Positions 21,113-33,289 of a DNA stretch of 64,000 bases are shown here, in pieces. A program made the translations under genes and the position numbers. Under the pieces are notes generated by a model. It did no database searches and was not told the DNA's origin. It saw nothing but the letters and a program-made list of their open reading frames with translations. The stretch comes from Forficula auricularia (Eukaryota > Arthropoda > Insecta > Dermaptera > Forficulidae): the NCBI GenBank assembly GCA_024734495.1, contig JALMQS010000132.1, forward strand, positions 1,992,789 through 2,056,788, in the 5' to 3' direction. Every line of letters starts with the position of its first letter. Position 1 is the first letter of the stretch.

Positions 21113-21601
21113 TTATTTGAATATGCAATTTCGAAAGGGGTACATCTCGTTATTTTGATAAATACACTTTTTCATATAAATGTAATCTTGTTTAGGGAGA
21201 ATGGTGTGGGTTCTTGGTGAAATATTTTAAATAAAGTAAAGAAAATTTTGAAAAATTTTAGAAACTTTTTAAAATTTAAAATATAAAATACTAAGTAGGT
21301 TTCACAAAAATAAAAGATCAGATGCTTGTTTAGCAAGGACTCTATATATATTTCGGGGAATAAATTTTAAAAAGTGTCTAAAATTTTTCAAAATTTTCTT
21401 TACTTTAAATGAAATCTAAGAGCTTCACTGCACCTAGGTACTATGCACAAGTCTGGTACTAATTTTACTGACCCCGAAATGTAGGTCAAAAATAAATTTT
21501 ATAAATTTTACACTACTTTAGAAAATGATTATTTTTTTTTTTCATTCCTAAACATTTTCAATTTTCAGACATGTGCCCTTTTCGAAATTGCACATTCATT
21601 T
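21113..21601. mobile_element. TIR element, copy 2, inverted and interrupted
   Basis: Same termini as 14688-14958 in opposite orientation: TGAATATGCAATTTCGAAAG on the left and ATGTGCCCTTTTCGAAATTG on the right. The interior matches the reverse complement of copy 1 except for about 220 extra bases between the TATAAATGTAAT and GCACCTA parts; that insert is the foldback listed next. The pre-insertion layout can be read from copy 1. Confidence 0.7.
21225..21415. mobile_element. Foldback element nested in the TIR element
   Basis: Inverted arms: AAAGTAAAGAAAATTTTGAA on the left and TTCAAAATTTTCTTTACTTT on the right, continuing inward through AAAATTTTAGA and TTTTTAAAATTT. The centre holds GGTTTCACAAAAATAAAAGA and ATATATTTCGGGG, related to the arm of the larger foldback at 46906-47171 (GGTTTCACAAAATAAAAC, ATATATTTCGGG). 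It therefore belongs to the same loose group of inverted retroelement termini. Confidence 0.65.
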
Positions 21602-21609
21602 ATTTCTCA

Positions 21610-23200
21610 CATTTTTAAACTACATTATGGAGGCCAATCATTATGTATTAATTATGTTCTTATTTATGGTAGGGGTAGAAATTTTAGATTAGAAATTCCA
21701 CTAAAAATAAAGTGTTTTTTTTTTAGGTTAAGATCCAGACTTAATCAATTTTTTTCGATTAAGTCTCGATTTTTTGCTTTAATATTTAAAAAAAGTTTAT
21801 ATTTTAAATGACAAACTATACTAGTATAAATAGTAAGACCTTCGCCTAAAAAAATCGAGAAATTAGCGAAAAAATTTTAAGAATCGGTAAATACGTTCTC
21901 CAAAAATTTTATTTTGAAAACTTATGTTGAACAATACTTTCCCCATGCTTCGCATTGGATAAAGTAAAAAAGGAAAGGATCGAGGTGGCACACGCAGCCA
22001 AGTGGTCTCTAGTAATAAAATCTACTCCTCTAGGCTCTCTAGTAATAAAATTAATTATAATAAATTACTCACATTACTCAAGTACTTTCCAAGCGAGCCG
22101 TTGTATTGTGTTACTTGGGGTGAAAATGATTTTTTTCACCTTTCAACAATTTCAAAAAAATATAAAAGTAATATTATTTTAGTTTAACGAAATTATAATT
22201 GAAATTCTTCTAAAAAGTAAATTTACTCAATTATATCTATAATTTATTCTCTTATTTTAAAGCAAATTGATAATGTCAAAATAATACCAAATTGATTTTA
22301 TACATATCTTTAAGAAATCAAAGAAATGACTACAATTTGATACATTATGTTATTTAAGAAAAAAAAATTCGGATTTTATAAGTTCTTGATGAAAATCAAG
22401 AAGTTTCATAATTTAATAATTAAAAATACAAAATAAATTTGAGAGTCTATTAACATAGCGCTATTTAACCACTTGTGTGTTTTGGATATTTTGATAATAG
22501 TTTAGCTCTTGCGATGTATTTATAAATAATATATAAACAAGAAGCTTATCGTATGAGATGCAAAATATGAAAATAGAGCTTACAAATACAACTACACACC
22601 TCCTCTTTAGTATTCAAGCTAAACGAATGAACCTGAATTGGGGCAAATTCAAAACATCGGGTCCCTCAATTCTGGGACAAATAAAAGTACTACATTTTTC
22701 AATTTGTAAAATGTTTTATTATTTAACAAATATTTTCACTTTTTGATCAGGGTTAAGTGGTAGAGCCGTGCCCGGGGGCAACTGCCCCGTCTGTCCCCTC
22801 CCCCCTCTCGATGGGCCTGATTCTCATCCATTTTAGTAATGATAATTTAATTATTTCACCAAAAAAAAGTGATTAACAAAATGATGATACAATAATTTAT
22901 GATTTGTCAGCATATAAAAATATTTTTCTTACTATTAAGATACTGATGTAATATTAAATTATAAATAATTAACAACCGTGTATTGTTTCTAACTTTTTAA
23001 TATGTTTAAGATAGTGAAATTTTAATCTTTCTGATTTTTTTTTATTTAATTATTTTGAAGCTTGAATCTATTGACTTTTAAATGTAAAATAATGACATTT
23101 CTTGCTTTAAACTTTAAAAAGATAACATACTAAGACTGAAAAATCCAACCACCTTTAAAGGGGTTCAAGAAAGTATTTAATACTTTGTCTTATTAGGGCC
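21610..23200. other. AT-rich DNA with repeat fragments
   Basis: No gene. The ~600-bp repeat's end (CCCCATGCTTCGCATTGGAT) is present at about 21939-21968 (minus). At about 22765-22805 GAGCCGTGCCCGGGGGCAAC followed by C-rich sequence looks like the G/C-rich end of a decayed DNA transposon; no partner end was found. Confidence 0.45.
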
Positions 23201-23206
23201 GGTTTA

Positions 23207-23369
23207 TTTATTTCCGGACAAACTTGGATAGAGGTCAACTTAGCCCTAGATTCAAAATACATGCGTCTATTTTTGTTTTAACTTTATACGAGTGCACAAT
23301 TGCACATGTATCCGACAGCTAACTGATTTAGCTGGATGTCAAAAAAATCCGGAAATAGACCAAAAGAAC
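23207..23369. mobile_element. Harbinger-like MITE, second family
   Basis: The left end is GGCCGGTTTATTTATTTCCG and the right end CCGGAAATAGACC, imperfect inverted repeats with a short deletion on the right. The interior (GTCAACTTAGCCCTAGATTC, ATGTATCCGACAGCTAACTG) recurs at 37500-37622. Non-coding. Superfamily is guessed from the GGGCCGG start after TTA. Confidence 0.5.
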
Positions 23370-23379
23370 TGACAATCTG

Positions 23380-25690
23380 TTTTTTGTTCTAATATTATTA
23401 TTTTAATTTTGTTACTTGAATAGGTTCCTTATAAAATAGTTTGATAATTAATACTTTTTTTTAAAATTTAAATAAAGAATTCAAAACCTTTTAAAATCAA
23501 ATCCTCCAAAAGTTTAAATTGAAGCAATTGAATAATAAAGCTAGCTAGTAATAAAATCTACAGTACACTTGAACTCTCTTCCACGATGTTAAATGATAAA
23601 TTAGACCAAAACCATATTTTTCTACCATTTAGTACATCTTCTTCTTTCAATGTATATATTTTTATTTATTTAATTATAATTTGCATTTCAATTTTATTTA
23701 TAGCCCCATTAGTTTTATTGTTACCAATGATAATATTTTGTGATTCCTAAGCAGAATTCTAATGTCTCTATAAATAGTGATAGTCGTGTTCTAAAATATT
23801 CGTTGTTTCAACCACCTCAAAATAACAATACATCGTTTTCAAACAGAAAACGATTGAAATTCTAAAATTGTTAGCGATAAATGCCTGGAGTAGTCAATGT
23901 ACTGTGAAAAACATTTTAAAGGGACTCCCGAGAGTAAAATATTGCATAACTAAAGAAAAACTTAAGATATCATCATTTGAATGGGAAATAAACTAGAGGG
24001 AATTTATAAACTAAAATCCTAGTAAAATAAGAATTCTCCGAAGATAGATAAAAATGTAAATGAAATAGATATTATAGTGATATTATATTCATAGATTTAA
24101 TCAAAAATTACGATCGATGAATAAATGAAATAAAAGCGAAAAAGGAATTATATAAATATATTATTTAATAATACTTTTTAATTATCACACATTTGGGCTT
24201 TTTATAATAAATATTTATTTTCATATTTTACACATGAGACGGTGATACTTAATCTTTAGGGGATGAAAAGTCTACGCTTTGTCCTAGTTTATAGAAAAAA
24301 CCATTCACTTTTTAGATCAACATTAACTTGCCCAAAATTTAAATCGAAATGGTCATTTTATTTTAACATTCAATTTAAATACTTGATAATATGCTATTTT
24401 ATTTATATTTTCAACAAGCTAGATGATTATCAAATATTTATTCTTCAAATTGTAGAAGATATATGATGGATCATGATTAACGTATCCTATTAATTTAGTT
24501 AACAATATTGATGAATAAGAAATACACCATTAAACAAGAGCAATGTCCTTTCCAGATTCCGAATGGAACTATTTTGATTTTAAATTATAATTGAGAGTGG
24601 ATTCATGATTAATAAAATTCCGAATTTATATAAATGCGCCTCGAATGAAAATTAACAGAATCCATATCCAACCTATTTAAATATATATCTAATATTATCT
24701 CATATTATATGATGGGATGCCCACTGAAAGCAATAACCATTACTATGGAATTTTAAATTTATTAGAAATACATTTTAAAAAATAATTAGAATTAATTCAA
24801 AAAGTAAATAAAATTTGTTGCCTTAGCAAAATATTTTGGATAATTTTGTGTAACTCAAATTAAATCTTTTAAATTTTAAAATTAATAAAAAAATTTAAAG
24901 CTTAATATATACCTACTCTACGATAAAAAACCGTACAAACAATTCTAAAGATTAAATTATTTTCAAAATTCAAATTGTTTTAAACATAAATATTCATAAA
25001 TAATTATGGGTGAATGGTGAGTGACCCTTAAAGGAAAATAAGTAATAAAAATCAGTGTCTTTGACGCCGAAGGCAGAACGACTATACCATGGACCTAATA
25101 TAATATTAAACTGCATTGGTTTAATGTTAATTTTAATGATATCTGGTCAAGATAGTTGGTGGCCCGAAACCTCTTGGCGAGTTAGTACTTTAGCTTAATT
25201 AATTGGTACAATTTCAATCAATTCATAACGACTAAGGGAGATGAAACATTATCTCTCTAATACAATATTCAATTAATAATTTTCTATTTACATCACCGTG
25301 GGGCTTTTATCCATTCTACAAAATATAGATACTAAAAAACACCTATTATAATACAACATGATTCCGAAATTAGCATAATTTGTTGTTTTTAATGTCTGGT
25401 TTGTAATTTTTATATATATACATCCTTTCCCACCAATGGAATATGATTTAATGAAAAAATAAAATCAAGTCAATAATACCTCTTCTAAAGGCTCAATTAC
25501 AAGAATTATAAGATTTTATTAAATGTAAGAAAAGAGGGTCAGGTTTATGGTAAAGTCATGTGGATAGGCCACATCAGCTTATTTTAAATAAAAATTAGTT
25601 AAATCAAAACTGGATCAAGTAATCTTAATAATCTTTAATATACATGTTAAAAGATCGTTTCGCTATATATACAAACAAATAATTGTTTAT
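23380..25690. other. AT-rich DNA, no gene seen
   Basis: No open frame with recognisable similarity; the frame at 24263-24466 is AT-driven and lysine/phenylalanine-rich. No RNA gene or transposon terminus recognised. Confidence 0.5.
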
Positions 25691-25785
25691 ATATATTCAC
25701 AATTCAGAAAATGGCGGCCATGTTAATTTGTCAATCTTTATATCTCACTAATCGCTAATTTAATTAAATTACATTTTATTTACTA

Positions 25786-26000
25786 AAATGTTAAGCTTTT
25801 TATCGTGAAAAAAATGACACCCTATTTTAGAAAATTGGTTAACAAATGACCGAGTTATAATAAAAAACTAGCGGCATAATTCTACTTAACAATGACTAAC
25901 CCTTCAAAAGAAAATAAAAATGCACGCATAACTCGGTTGTTTGTCAATCGATTTTCAAAAATAAGGTGTCATTTTTTTCGCAATAAAAAGATTAATATTT
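25786..26000. mobile_element. Foldback element, copy 1
   Basis: Inverted arms: AAATGTTAAGCTTTTTATCG, AAAATGACACCCTATTTTAG and GACCGAGTTAT on the left; ATAACTCGGTTGTTTGTC, AAATAAGGTGTCATTTTTTT and AATAAAAAGATTAATATTT on the right. The right half recurs at 28018-28150. Just upstream (25705-25760) GAAAATGGCGGCCATGTTAA may be an adjoining end. Non-coding. Confidence 0.65.
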
Positions 26001-26229
26001 ATTTCTTGTTCCTTACTAGAAAATCCACATTTTAGCTGAGATGTTCCTAATATTCTATTCTATTCTATTGATTTACTAATATAATTTTATTTATCTGAAT
26101 TACAGTCAAGACACTAACGGGAAAAGAAGATGCCATGCATAAGAGATGGTAAGTACTAGATTTTTTCTTTTGTTTGTTAAAATTGTAGTCATCTTACATG
26201 AATTGAGTAATTCACTAAACACCAAAGGA

Positions 26230-26285
26230 AAGAGTGATGATACTAGTCTATTATACATGTATAATAGACTAGTATCATCACTCTT
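26230..26285. repeat. 56-bp perfect palindrome
   Basis: Two 28-base arms with no spacer, centre TACATGTA, outer ends AAGAGTGATGATACTAGTCT and its exact complement. I checked every position and found no mismatch. A perfect spacer-free palindrome would extrude as a cruciform and is normally unstable, so it is either recent or recently corrected. Confidence 0.95.
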
Positions 26286-26299
26286 CTTGCAAGATGATC

Positions 26300-28010
26300 C
26301 TAAATTATAGCTAAAGATTTTAAGAGGTGATTTCTTGGTCTACGTAAGAAAAAAAGTATTTGAATGTTTATACCAAAATGCTTCGTTTTCAAAATACATA
26401 GTGTTAAAGAACTTGTGTTTTTCCGTAAATTTAATTTCGACTTTTTTTTATTTATAGCTTGAGAATATTCCAGTCTTCGATAGCTTATATTCACGCAAGG
26501 TCTTTAAATAAAGATAAGCTGACTATTAATAATTTAGCCATTATTTGTATTGAAAAATCGAAACTAACTACTAAATTTTATCGATTTATCAGGTAAAAGA
26601 GTAGAAATATTGCAAAATGCTCATTTATGGACAAATTCTCTATTTTTTATGGAATTGAACTCTTGATTAATTTACTGAGTACACAAAAGAATTGAAACCA
26701 ATATAAACTCGGTGAGCCATAGAAGGACCAAATAAAGAAAATTGGAGCTAATAAATAAACCTATAGAGAGTTATCACTTTGGTCCAATTGCTCTTCATAT
26801 TTCAACTGACTAAAAAGTTTAAAAAATCAAATTGACAAAATTTACATATGTATGCAAATTGATTTAATTACTTTCCCCCCGTTGCGTTGGTCCGATCCGC
26901 AAATTTAGTTTCAATGAAGGTATTTCCTCAAGGGCTTTTAAAATCCCTCGGTAAAGAGTTTTTTCTATGAGTTTTATTTTCGAATATATTTATAATTGAA
27001 AATTGATAATCGATTAAAATATTAAAAATTAATAATATTTTTTTAGAGAATACCTGGCCTACTAGGAGAATTCTTCTAAAGAGTGGAGCTTCTCGCTCTT
27101 AAATATTCGAGATTGAATAATTATCTAAGAAAAAACGTCTATTGGCTTAGCTTTATGTGCTCCTTAGATTAAAAAAATCTAAGCAGGTTTTTTGGATTTG
27201 AAAGCTATTTTCAAATTTATTATCCAGTTAGTACTATAAAAAAAAATAATAAATTAATAAATAACATTCAGAGTATAATAATTTGATAATAAAAAGTTTT
27301 TAGTTAAAAATTTTTCTGATAGATAAAATATAATATTCTTTTCAGAAAAAATGGTATTTAGTACTTAAATGAACGTTTTAGATATAAACAGGTCAAAAAG
27401 AATAAATAAATGTTCAATACTCTGCCTGCATTATGATCATTTGGTATTTGTTAGAATCGGAATGCAAACGACAGCGACGCAACGATTCCCACTACTAATA
27501 TGTTCTGGTATGTGATTAGCTGATAAATTTATTCATACAAACCAACAAGTAATTTAATTGTTATTGTACAAAGTATGATTATAATTAATTCAATTCATAA
27601 TTAATTTCAGAATGTATTCCAAATCTAATTCAATTTAATTTTTAACAAATAAATAATTAATAATTTATTGAGAACTTACCAAAAACAATATACAGTTTCA
27701 AAAATAAAAAGGTCTCAAGTTTAACTATAAGAAAAAATTTATCTTAAAAAAAAAAAAAAAAAAAATATTCATTCAAATATAGAATGCGCTTTGCTTGTAA
27801 GTTTGATTTTTTGTAAATATAACCCTAAAACATAATATATAGGTGTATGTTTATTTATATCAATGAAAACCTCATTAATTTCTGGTTGGGAATAGATAGT
27901 ATTAAAGTAATATATAATAAATTATATCAATGCATGTGATTGATATATGAAAATAGATTTAAAAATTTGTCTATATATATTGAATTCGAATCAATATAGG
28001 TACAAATACT
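26300..28010. other. AT-rich DNA, no gene seen
   Basis: Nothing recognised except an A-run of about 19 at 27745-27764. Confidence 0.5.
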
Positions 28011-28017
28011 AATAATA

Positions 28018-28150
28018 ATTCTACTTAACAATGACTAACCATACAAACAAAAATAAAAATATACATAACTCTGTTGTTTGTCAATCGATTTTCAAAAATA
28101 CGGTGTCCTTTTTTTCCCAATAAAAAGCTTAATATTTATCAAATAAAACA
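28018..28150 (+). mobile_element. Foldback element, half copy
   Basis: Matches the central and right parts of 25786-26000: TCTACTTAACAATGACTAAC, then GTTGTTTGTCAATCGATTTT, CAAAAATACGGTGTC, AATAAAAAGCTTAATATTTA. The left arm is missing. Confidence 0.65.
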
Positions 28151-28472
28151 TAATACGATAAAACTAAAGATTACTGAGATATAAAGGTTTGAAAAATTTG
28201 TCATAACCGCCAGAAATGGGCTCCCAGAAGAATAATACAAATAATAATAATAATTTAAAATTATTATGAAAATATGACCAAATTATTAGCAAAAAGAGTC
28301 TGGCTTATGGAAAAGCATAGAACATAGCTCGTTTCGTATTTGAAATCATTAATTTTATCCAGAAACTGGGCCGTTGTATACAAAAATTTATAAAGTTGGA
28401 TGTGTAATGTATGAAATAGTGTGTGTTAAGGTATAGGAAGAAATTTCGCCCCAAGGTTTAGAATGTTTACAT

Positions 28473-28525
28473 CAAGGGTCGGTAACCTTTTTAAAACAAA
28501 GAGCCATTTCAACAAAACCTATAAA
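28473..28525 (+). mobile_element. hAT-type terminus fragment
   Basis: CAAGGGTCGGTAACCTTTTT followed by AAAGAGCCATTT resembles the common hAT transposon end CAGGGGTCGGCAACC...GGGCCATTT with several changes. No opposite end seen. Confidence 0.5.
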
Positions 28526-28913
28526 TACTAAAATTAGGAATTAGCAATATTATCCTGTTAGCTGATGGAAAATTTTTAAATATTTAAATCTTGAAGTAAT
28601 TTTGTGTTTATTTTAGAATTTATAAACACTATTAAAATATGATATATGGGAAGAATGTCGTGTTTAGGGTTCAGCTAACTGCTTGAAACTAAGTTTTTGA
28701 TTCCCGAGTAAGCGAGTCCTTCTGAGAAGGAAATCAAAAATTTGTTAAGATCCTTTAAATTAATTCTACAATGTTGCACCATTCGCATCCATAGTAAATT
28801 AGTAAAAGGAATAGTAGGGAACTGGACAAAATTAAAATCACAGATTTTTACAACCTAGTAATGATTGAATCTCGTTGATCATATATCGTTTTGTAAATTC
28901 GAATCTTATAATA

Positions 28914-29105
28914 TCAATCTTGGCATAAATTCACTTCTTGTAAAAATATCAATTTGTTCCGTGAACCACCACTGGCTACCAGCCGAGACATCGAACGTGC
29001 CTCTGCACAAACGGCACCAGATTCACTTGCAATACTGACATCGTGATTTATTATATTAAACACGGATAATTCGTATTTGCTGCGCGCTCCCTTCGGCTGA
29101 CCCAA
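28914..29105 (-). CDS. Unrecognised 63-codon frame with balanced composition (weak)
   Basis: On the minus strand a frame begins MGQPKGARSKYELSVFNI and continues with a Ser/Ala-rich central part before a hydrophilic end. Its base composition is clearly less AT-biased than its surroundings, unlike most chance frames here. I recognise no domain. Possible exon or remnant; no convincing splice sites. Confidence 0.2.
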   Translation of the reverse strand: MGQPKGARSKYELSVFNIINHDVSIASESGAVCAEARSMSRLVASGGSRNKLIFLQEVNLCQD

Positions 29106-29109
29106 AGGT

Positions 29110-29750
29110 GACGGATGGAGAATAAATAATCACTGCATTTCAATCCGGAAGAGCATTGACTTTTCAAGTTCATTCGAGATAAAACATATATATTTATTTA
29201 TTCTGGGAGAATGTCTTCGTAAAGAATTTCTTTTATGATATACAGAGTACAAAGCGATTAAACGTGCAATGAAATCAAAATCTTCTTCTATATTAAGTGG
29301 AATGTGAGGGTTGATAAATTTCTTGGGTTTATTGAAATTTAGTTTTATTTAAGGAGAGGTTTGTGTCTAACGCGCTATCTAAAATTCTAATTACTCTTTA
29401 GAAAGCGGAAAAAACTATTTTCTTCCAAATTTCCAAGAAAAAATATTCCTACTTTTTTGGTTTGTTGTCGAAACATCATCTAATAGGCCGCCTGATTTCG
29501 CAGATATTCCGAACCGAGCTGTCAAATGTGGGTAATGGCGCCACTTTTGAAACTGTAGTGAAGGACACTACTCTGATGACTTGAGGCTTGAATTTGGGGT
29601 GATATATAACATTTGTGTCTTGTGGGCACATAATATAATGAAGTAGAAGGCAAATACAATTTTGGAGATTTTTGCCTCATATCACGAGTCCTCATAACTC
29701 TAAAGTATGCCCTTAATTATAATTTTCAAAATATTAAATAAATTATTCAT
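29110..29750. other. Mixed AT-rich DNA, nothing recognised
   Basis: No feature supported. A patch at 29480-29640 is less AT-rich but has no open frame of interest. Confidence 0.45.
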
Positions 29751-29758
29751 ATAATGTT

Positions 29759-30809
29759 TGTCTTGGTTTTATAAATTTAGAAAAAGCATTCGAAAACGTC
29801 AATTGGGAAATTAAGTTCAAAATCTTAAAACAGGTAGAAATAAAATTTAGAGAGAGAAGATTGCCTTATAATTTATTACACAATCAGATGGAAATAAGAA
29901 ATGTTGGAGACGAACAAAGAGAAGTCGAAATAAAGAAAGGGGTAAAATAAGGATGTGTTCTGCCTCTCATGAATTTTAACTTATATATAGAAGAAGCGAT
30001 CGAAGAATTCAAAGATAACATAGATAAAGGAATTGAAATTCAAAAACAAAAGATGGCTTTGCTTATTCTTGCTGATGATAGCACTTTTTAAAAGACAATA
30101 AAAGCGAATTAGAAGAGGCTTTAAACGGATGAATGAAGCAAATTTCAGTAGAGGCAATCAAAATGAAAATAAATCAAACTAAGACTAAGTTTTAGTTTGT
30201 ATAAAAATGACAGGAGTGTGTAAAAATAAGCAAAGAGAACTTAGAAGTTAAGGCATTGCGTTATCAGGGAAGTAAATTCACCTGGGACGGATTGAGCCAA
30301 AAAGAAATTACATTCAATATTGCTAAAGCTAAAATGGGGTTTAATTCAAAACAAAATTATTATGTTCCTCCTCTATCAGCTTAGAAAATATTGCTTAAGT
30401 CATAAGTATGGAGCATACCCCATATATGGATGTAAAACCTGGATTATTTGAAAAAAAATAAAATAAAAAGAGACTGAAGACCTTCGAAATGTGATGCTAC
30501 AGAAGAATGTTAAAGATTAAATCGGTGGATAAAATTTCGAAATAGGTAGTTCTTGAAAAAATTGGAGAAAAACTGAAAAATAATTTGAAGAGAAGCCCAA
30601 TGTTAGGGCACAGGTTAAAACACGAAGGATTGCTATGGGATATTTTAGAGGATGTTTTGGATATGAACTTAGGAAGGGAAGATCCAGATAGGAATATGAA
30701 AGTTATTAGACAGTGTTGGCATGAGATAGGATTGCGTCAAATCATTCCTAGGACTGTTCACTTGATAATGAAGATAAATATTTTCGTGATTTTTAAATAT
30801 ATTTCTTAA
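29759..30809 (+). pseudogene. Decayed non-LTR retrotransposon (LINE) reverse transcriptase
   Basis: Translating through stops and shifts gives consecutive RT hallmarks in order: LEKAFENVNW (the D-L-x-K-A-F-D-x-V palm motif) at the start; GVK-stop-GCVLPL (the G-V-R-Q-G-C-V-L-S-P motif, with Gln lost to a stop); LADDSTF (catalytic Y/F-A-D-D, first residue changed) at about 30068-30088; later YGCKTW; then YRRMLKI and, in a frame open from 30585, a C-terminal part with GHRLKHEGLL and GREDP. The last motifs match the tail of arthropod endonuclease/RT proteins (C-Y-R-R-M-L-K-I-x-W...G-H-x-L-R-H-E-x-L). At least five stops and several frameshifts make it non-functional. The endonuclease half is absent upstream, so the copy is 5'-truncated. 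A second copy in this window was not found. Confidence 0.9.
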
Positions 30810-30819
30810 GTTACATTGT

Positions 30820-32330
30820 TTCTTCTGATAATTAATTATATTTAAATTTAAGATAAAATAGCGGTAAAAATGAATACTTTTTAAAATCAGAATAGGCTCT
30901 TTTATACCTATATTATAACGTTAAATTTAAATCAATGATAAAATGTTTTTTCCATTTTTAACCCAGAATTTTTGAAGCCAAAATCTATAGTGTTCTCTGC
31001 ATTGAACATAGAAACAGTTTAGGATGAGAACGACCTTTCTAAGACTTTTCATTTTTGAGTTTAAGGGGGGGTGGGGGGTATCGGAATCCAGGTACAAAGA
31101 CTAACAGAAAACAAATCATAGTTGAAAATTATTTTTCTCCATGTTTCAGAAATTTTCAAGAAGAATTATTTTTTTGTATGAATTCAATGTTAGAGCACGC
31201 GAAAGATTGCAAAGATATATTTCAGAGGACGAAGTGAGAACCTGGACTTGCTGAGGTTTCATTAAGCAAAAATAAATTATGTCCCATTCTCCAGAAAAAG
31301 TAGACATTATTATTTTGACTAGTATTCTTCTATAAAATGTCTGCCTGAATATATAATAGGAGAACCTGAACAAAATTTCTGGGTTCTGGTTTATAGTGAA
31401 ATATATGGTATATCTATATTTTCAAGTTTAGTAGAAAAATATTTGTTTAGATCAAATATAGTCGATATTAATAATATTCATTATGCATCATTAGATAATC
31501 ACATGCTTATCTGACATTAATCAGAAAAAGTCCTGAGGCAGGAGTGACTGCGAAAAAATTTTTATTAATTTTTTTTTTCTTAATGGAGGCAAGCCTGTAA
31601 TTTGATTTATTAACGGCCCCTAAAACCAGTCAAGTTTCTCTTCATAGAAGAAAACTTGTAATTTTTAATCCAAACAGAGCAGAAAAGTGATTTCAATTTA
31701 AATTAACAATCTTGAGTAAGCAGCCTGTATGAATGACTGATGGCAACATTCCGTCGAGCCGCCGTAGCGGGGTGGGTTCTCTGTTTGGTCAATTAGCTTC
31801 CAGCTGGCTTCCTAATAAACTGGTTCTCTATTGGACTTCAAATTTACCTATTTTTCTTAATTATTCATTCTCATTATTAGTCGGCGAATCGATTGGAGAG
31901 TTTTTTGTATGATAGAAATTACTTACTATGAATAGAGGTTTGAAGGGAAAAACACCCCCAATTCACGCAACATTTTCACCTGTCAGTATTCATGGTAAAA
32001 TCAATGTTAAATAAACATGTTGACAGAAAAAATTATCTACTCAAGTATTTATAAACAAATCGGGAATTCGTAACTAAATGTCAATATTTTCAAAAGTGGT
32101 TAAAAGTTACTCATTCGGAAATCAATAGCAAATATGAACCTTTGGGGAATATCTTCCTTTTACCGAAGTTAATAGAACTATTACTGAAAACAAGATTACT
32201 AAAAAATCATCAAAATAATTTATATATATCTATATATATATAAATGTGTTTCTATTGTCATCTTTTATAAAAACCAATAATATAATACAATACATTCAAA
32301 AATTAAGTGATTTATGTATAATTTAATTTT
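30820..32330. other. AT-rich DNA, no gene seen
   Basis: No supported gene. G-run at 31064-31078. A less AT-rich patch at 31735-31860 (GTCGAGCCGCCGTAGCGGGG) has no open frame. Confidence 0.45.
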
Positions 32331-32337
32331 ATAAATT

Positions 32338-32645
32338 TTATGGTTTATTTAGTCACACAAATTAAACAAATAGAGTAATTTCAGTTAATTCACACTTTTA
32401 TTTCATAGATTTAGTAGACAATTTCCAAATCTTGAACAAAATTGTACCTATGTATAAATATAAAATTGTATGGTTTTTATTTTGTATATATGATAAAAAA
32501 ATATTATAAAATGTTTCGTTTTTCCAGTATTAGTGAAGATGGTCTACCAGTGGGGATCGAAACTGCCTAGTAAATCTATGAAATAAATAGTGTTAATTAA
32601 CTGAAATTACTCTATTTGTCTAATTTATGTGATTAAATACCCCAT
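32338..32645. mobile_element. Inverted pair of hammerhead-bearing termini
   Basis: The outer arms are ATGGTTTATTTAGTCACACA... on the left and its near-complement (TTATGTGATTAAATACCCCA) on the right, with shared AGAGTAATTTCAGTTAATT parts. Inner parts carry CCAAATCTTGAACAAAATTG and CATAGATTTAGTAGACA/TAGTAAATCTATG. It is the same terminus as 16456-16690, present here twice head to head. Downstream of CCAGTATTAGTGAAGATGG the plus strand has ATCGAAACTGCC, a decayed hammerhead core. No coding part. Confidence 0.75.
32530..32570 (+). ncRNA. Degenerate hammerhead-like core
   Basis: AGTGAAGATGG (CTGAAGA expected), a weak stem II, then GATCGAAACTGCC, where the GAAAC box is intact. The first core box is mutated, so it is probably inactive. 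Confidence 0.4.
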
Positions 32646-32727
32646 AAAATTTATAAAATTAGAATACAATTATATTGAGACGTTTTCATCTAAGTCTAAG
32701 ATGGTAAAACAATAGGTGTAGTAGTAA

Positions 32728-32964
32728 CCCGTATGGAAATAAATAGATTTTGGAAATATGTTTTTTATATGTTTTTTGAAAATATATTTTGTGTTAAATT
32801 TATATAAAATTTATACTAGAGCGACATAAAAAATAATTTTATTTTAAGAATATATAGAAAACATAAACTTTATTTAAATTTAACACAAAAATTTTATATT
32901 TTTAATATATTTTCAAAAATATATAAAAAACATATTTCGAAAATCTATTTATTTCTATATGGGA
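32728..32964. mobile_element. AT-rich foldback element
   Basis: Arms: GGAAATAAATAGATTTTGGA, AATATGTTTTTTATATGTTT, AAATATATTTTGTGTTAAATT on the left, complemented on the right by AATTTAACACAAAAATTTTA, AAAAACATATTTCGAAAATC, TATTTATTTCTATA. About 237 bp, no frame, no recognised family. Confidence 0.65.
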
Positions 32965-33289
32965 AGTTTCACACAGAGCGAGAGTAAAATTAAAAATACA
33001 ATTTCTCAATAAAATTAATGACAGTAATCAATAAAAATCAATAATAAATACAAGAAAGAATAAAATAGAAATAAATATCAAGTGTTCATTAAATTATGAA
33101 ATTAGGGCAGGTTCCGAAAGAGGAGGCAAAGAGTTTCTAACTTCTTTTTAAATGGCTTCAGAGTGTAACATTTACATAGTTTCAAGTAAGGTTTTGATGG
33201 TCAGATTTATGATATGATTATATGTATATATTGGGGATCGGGGTTAAATTGTCCACTGTCAACGATGAAATTAAAAACTATTCTAGAAT

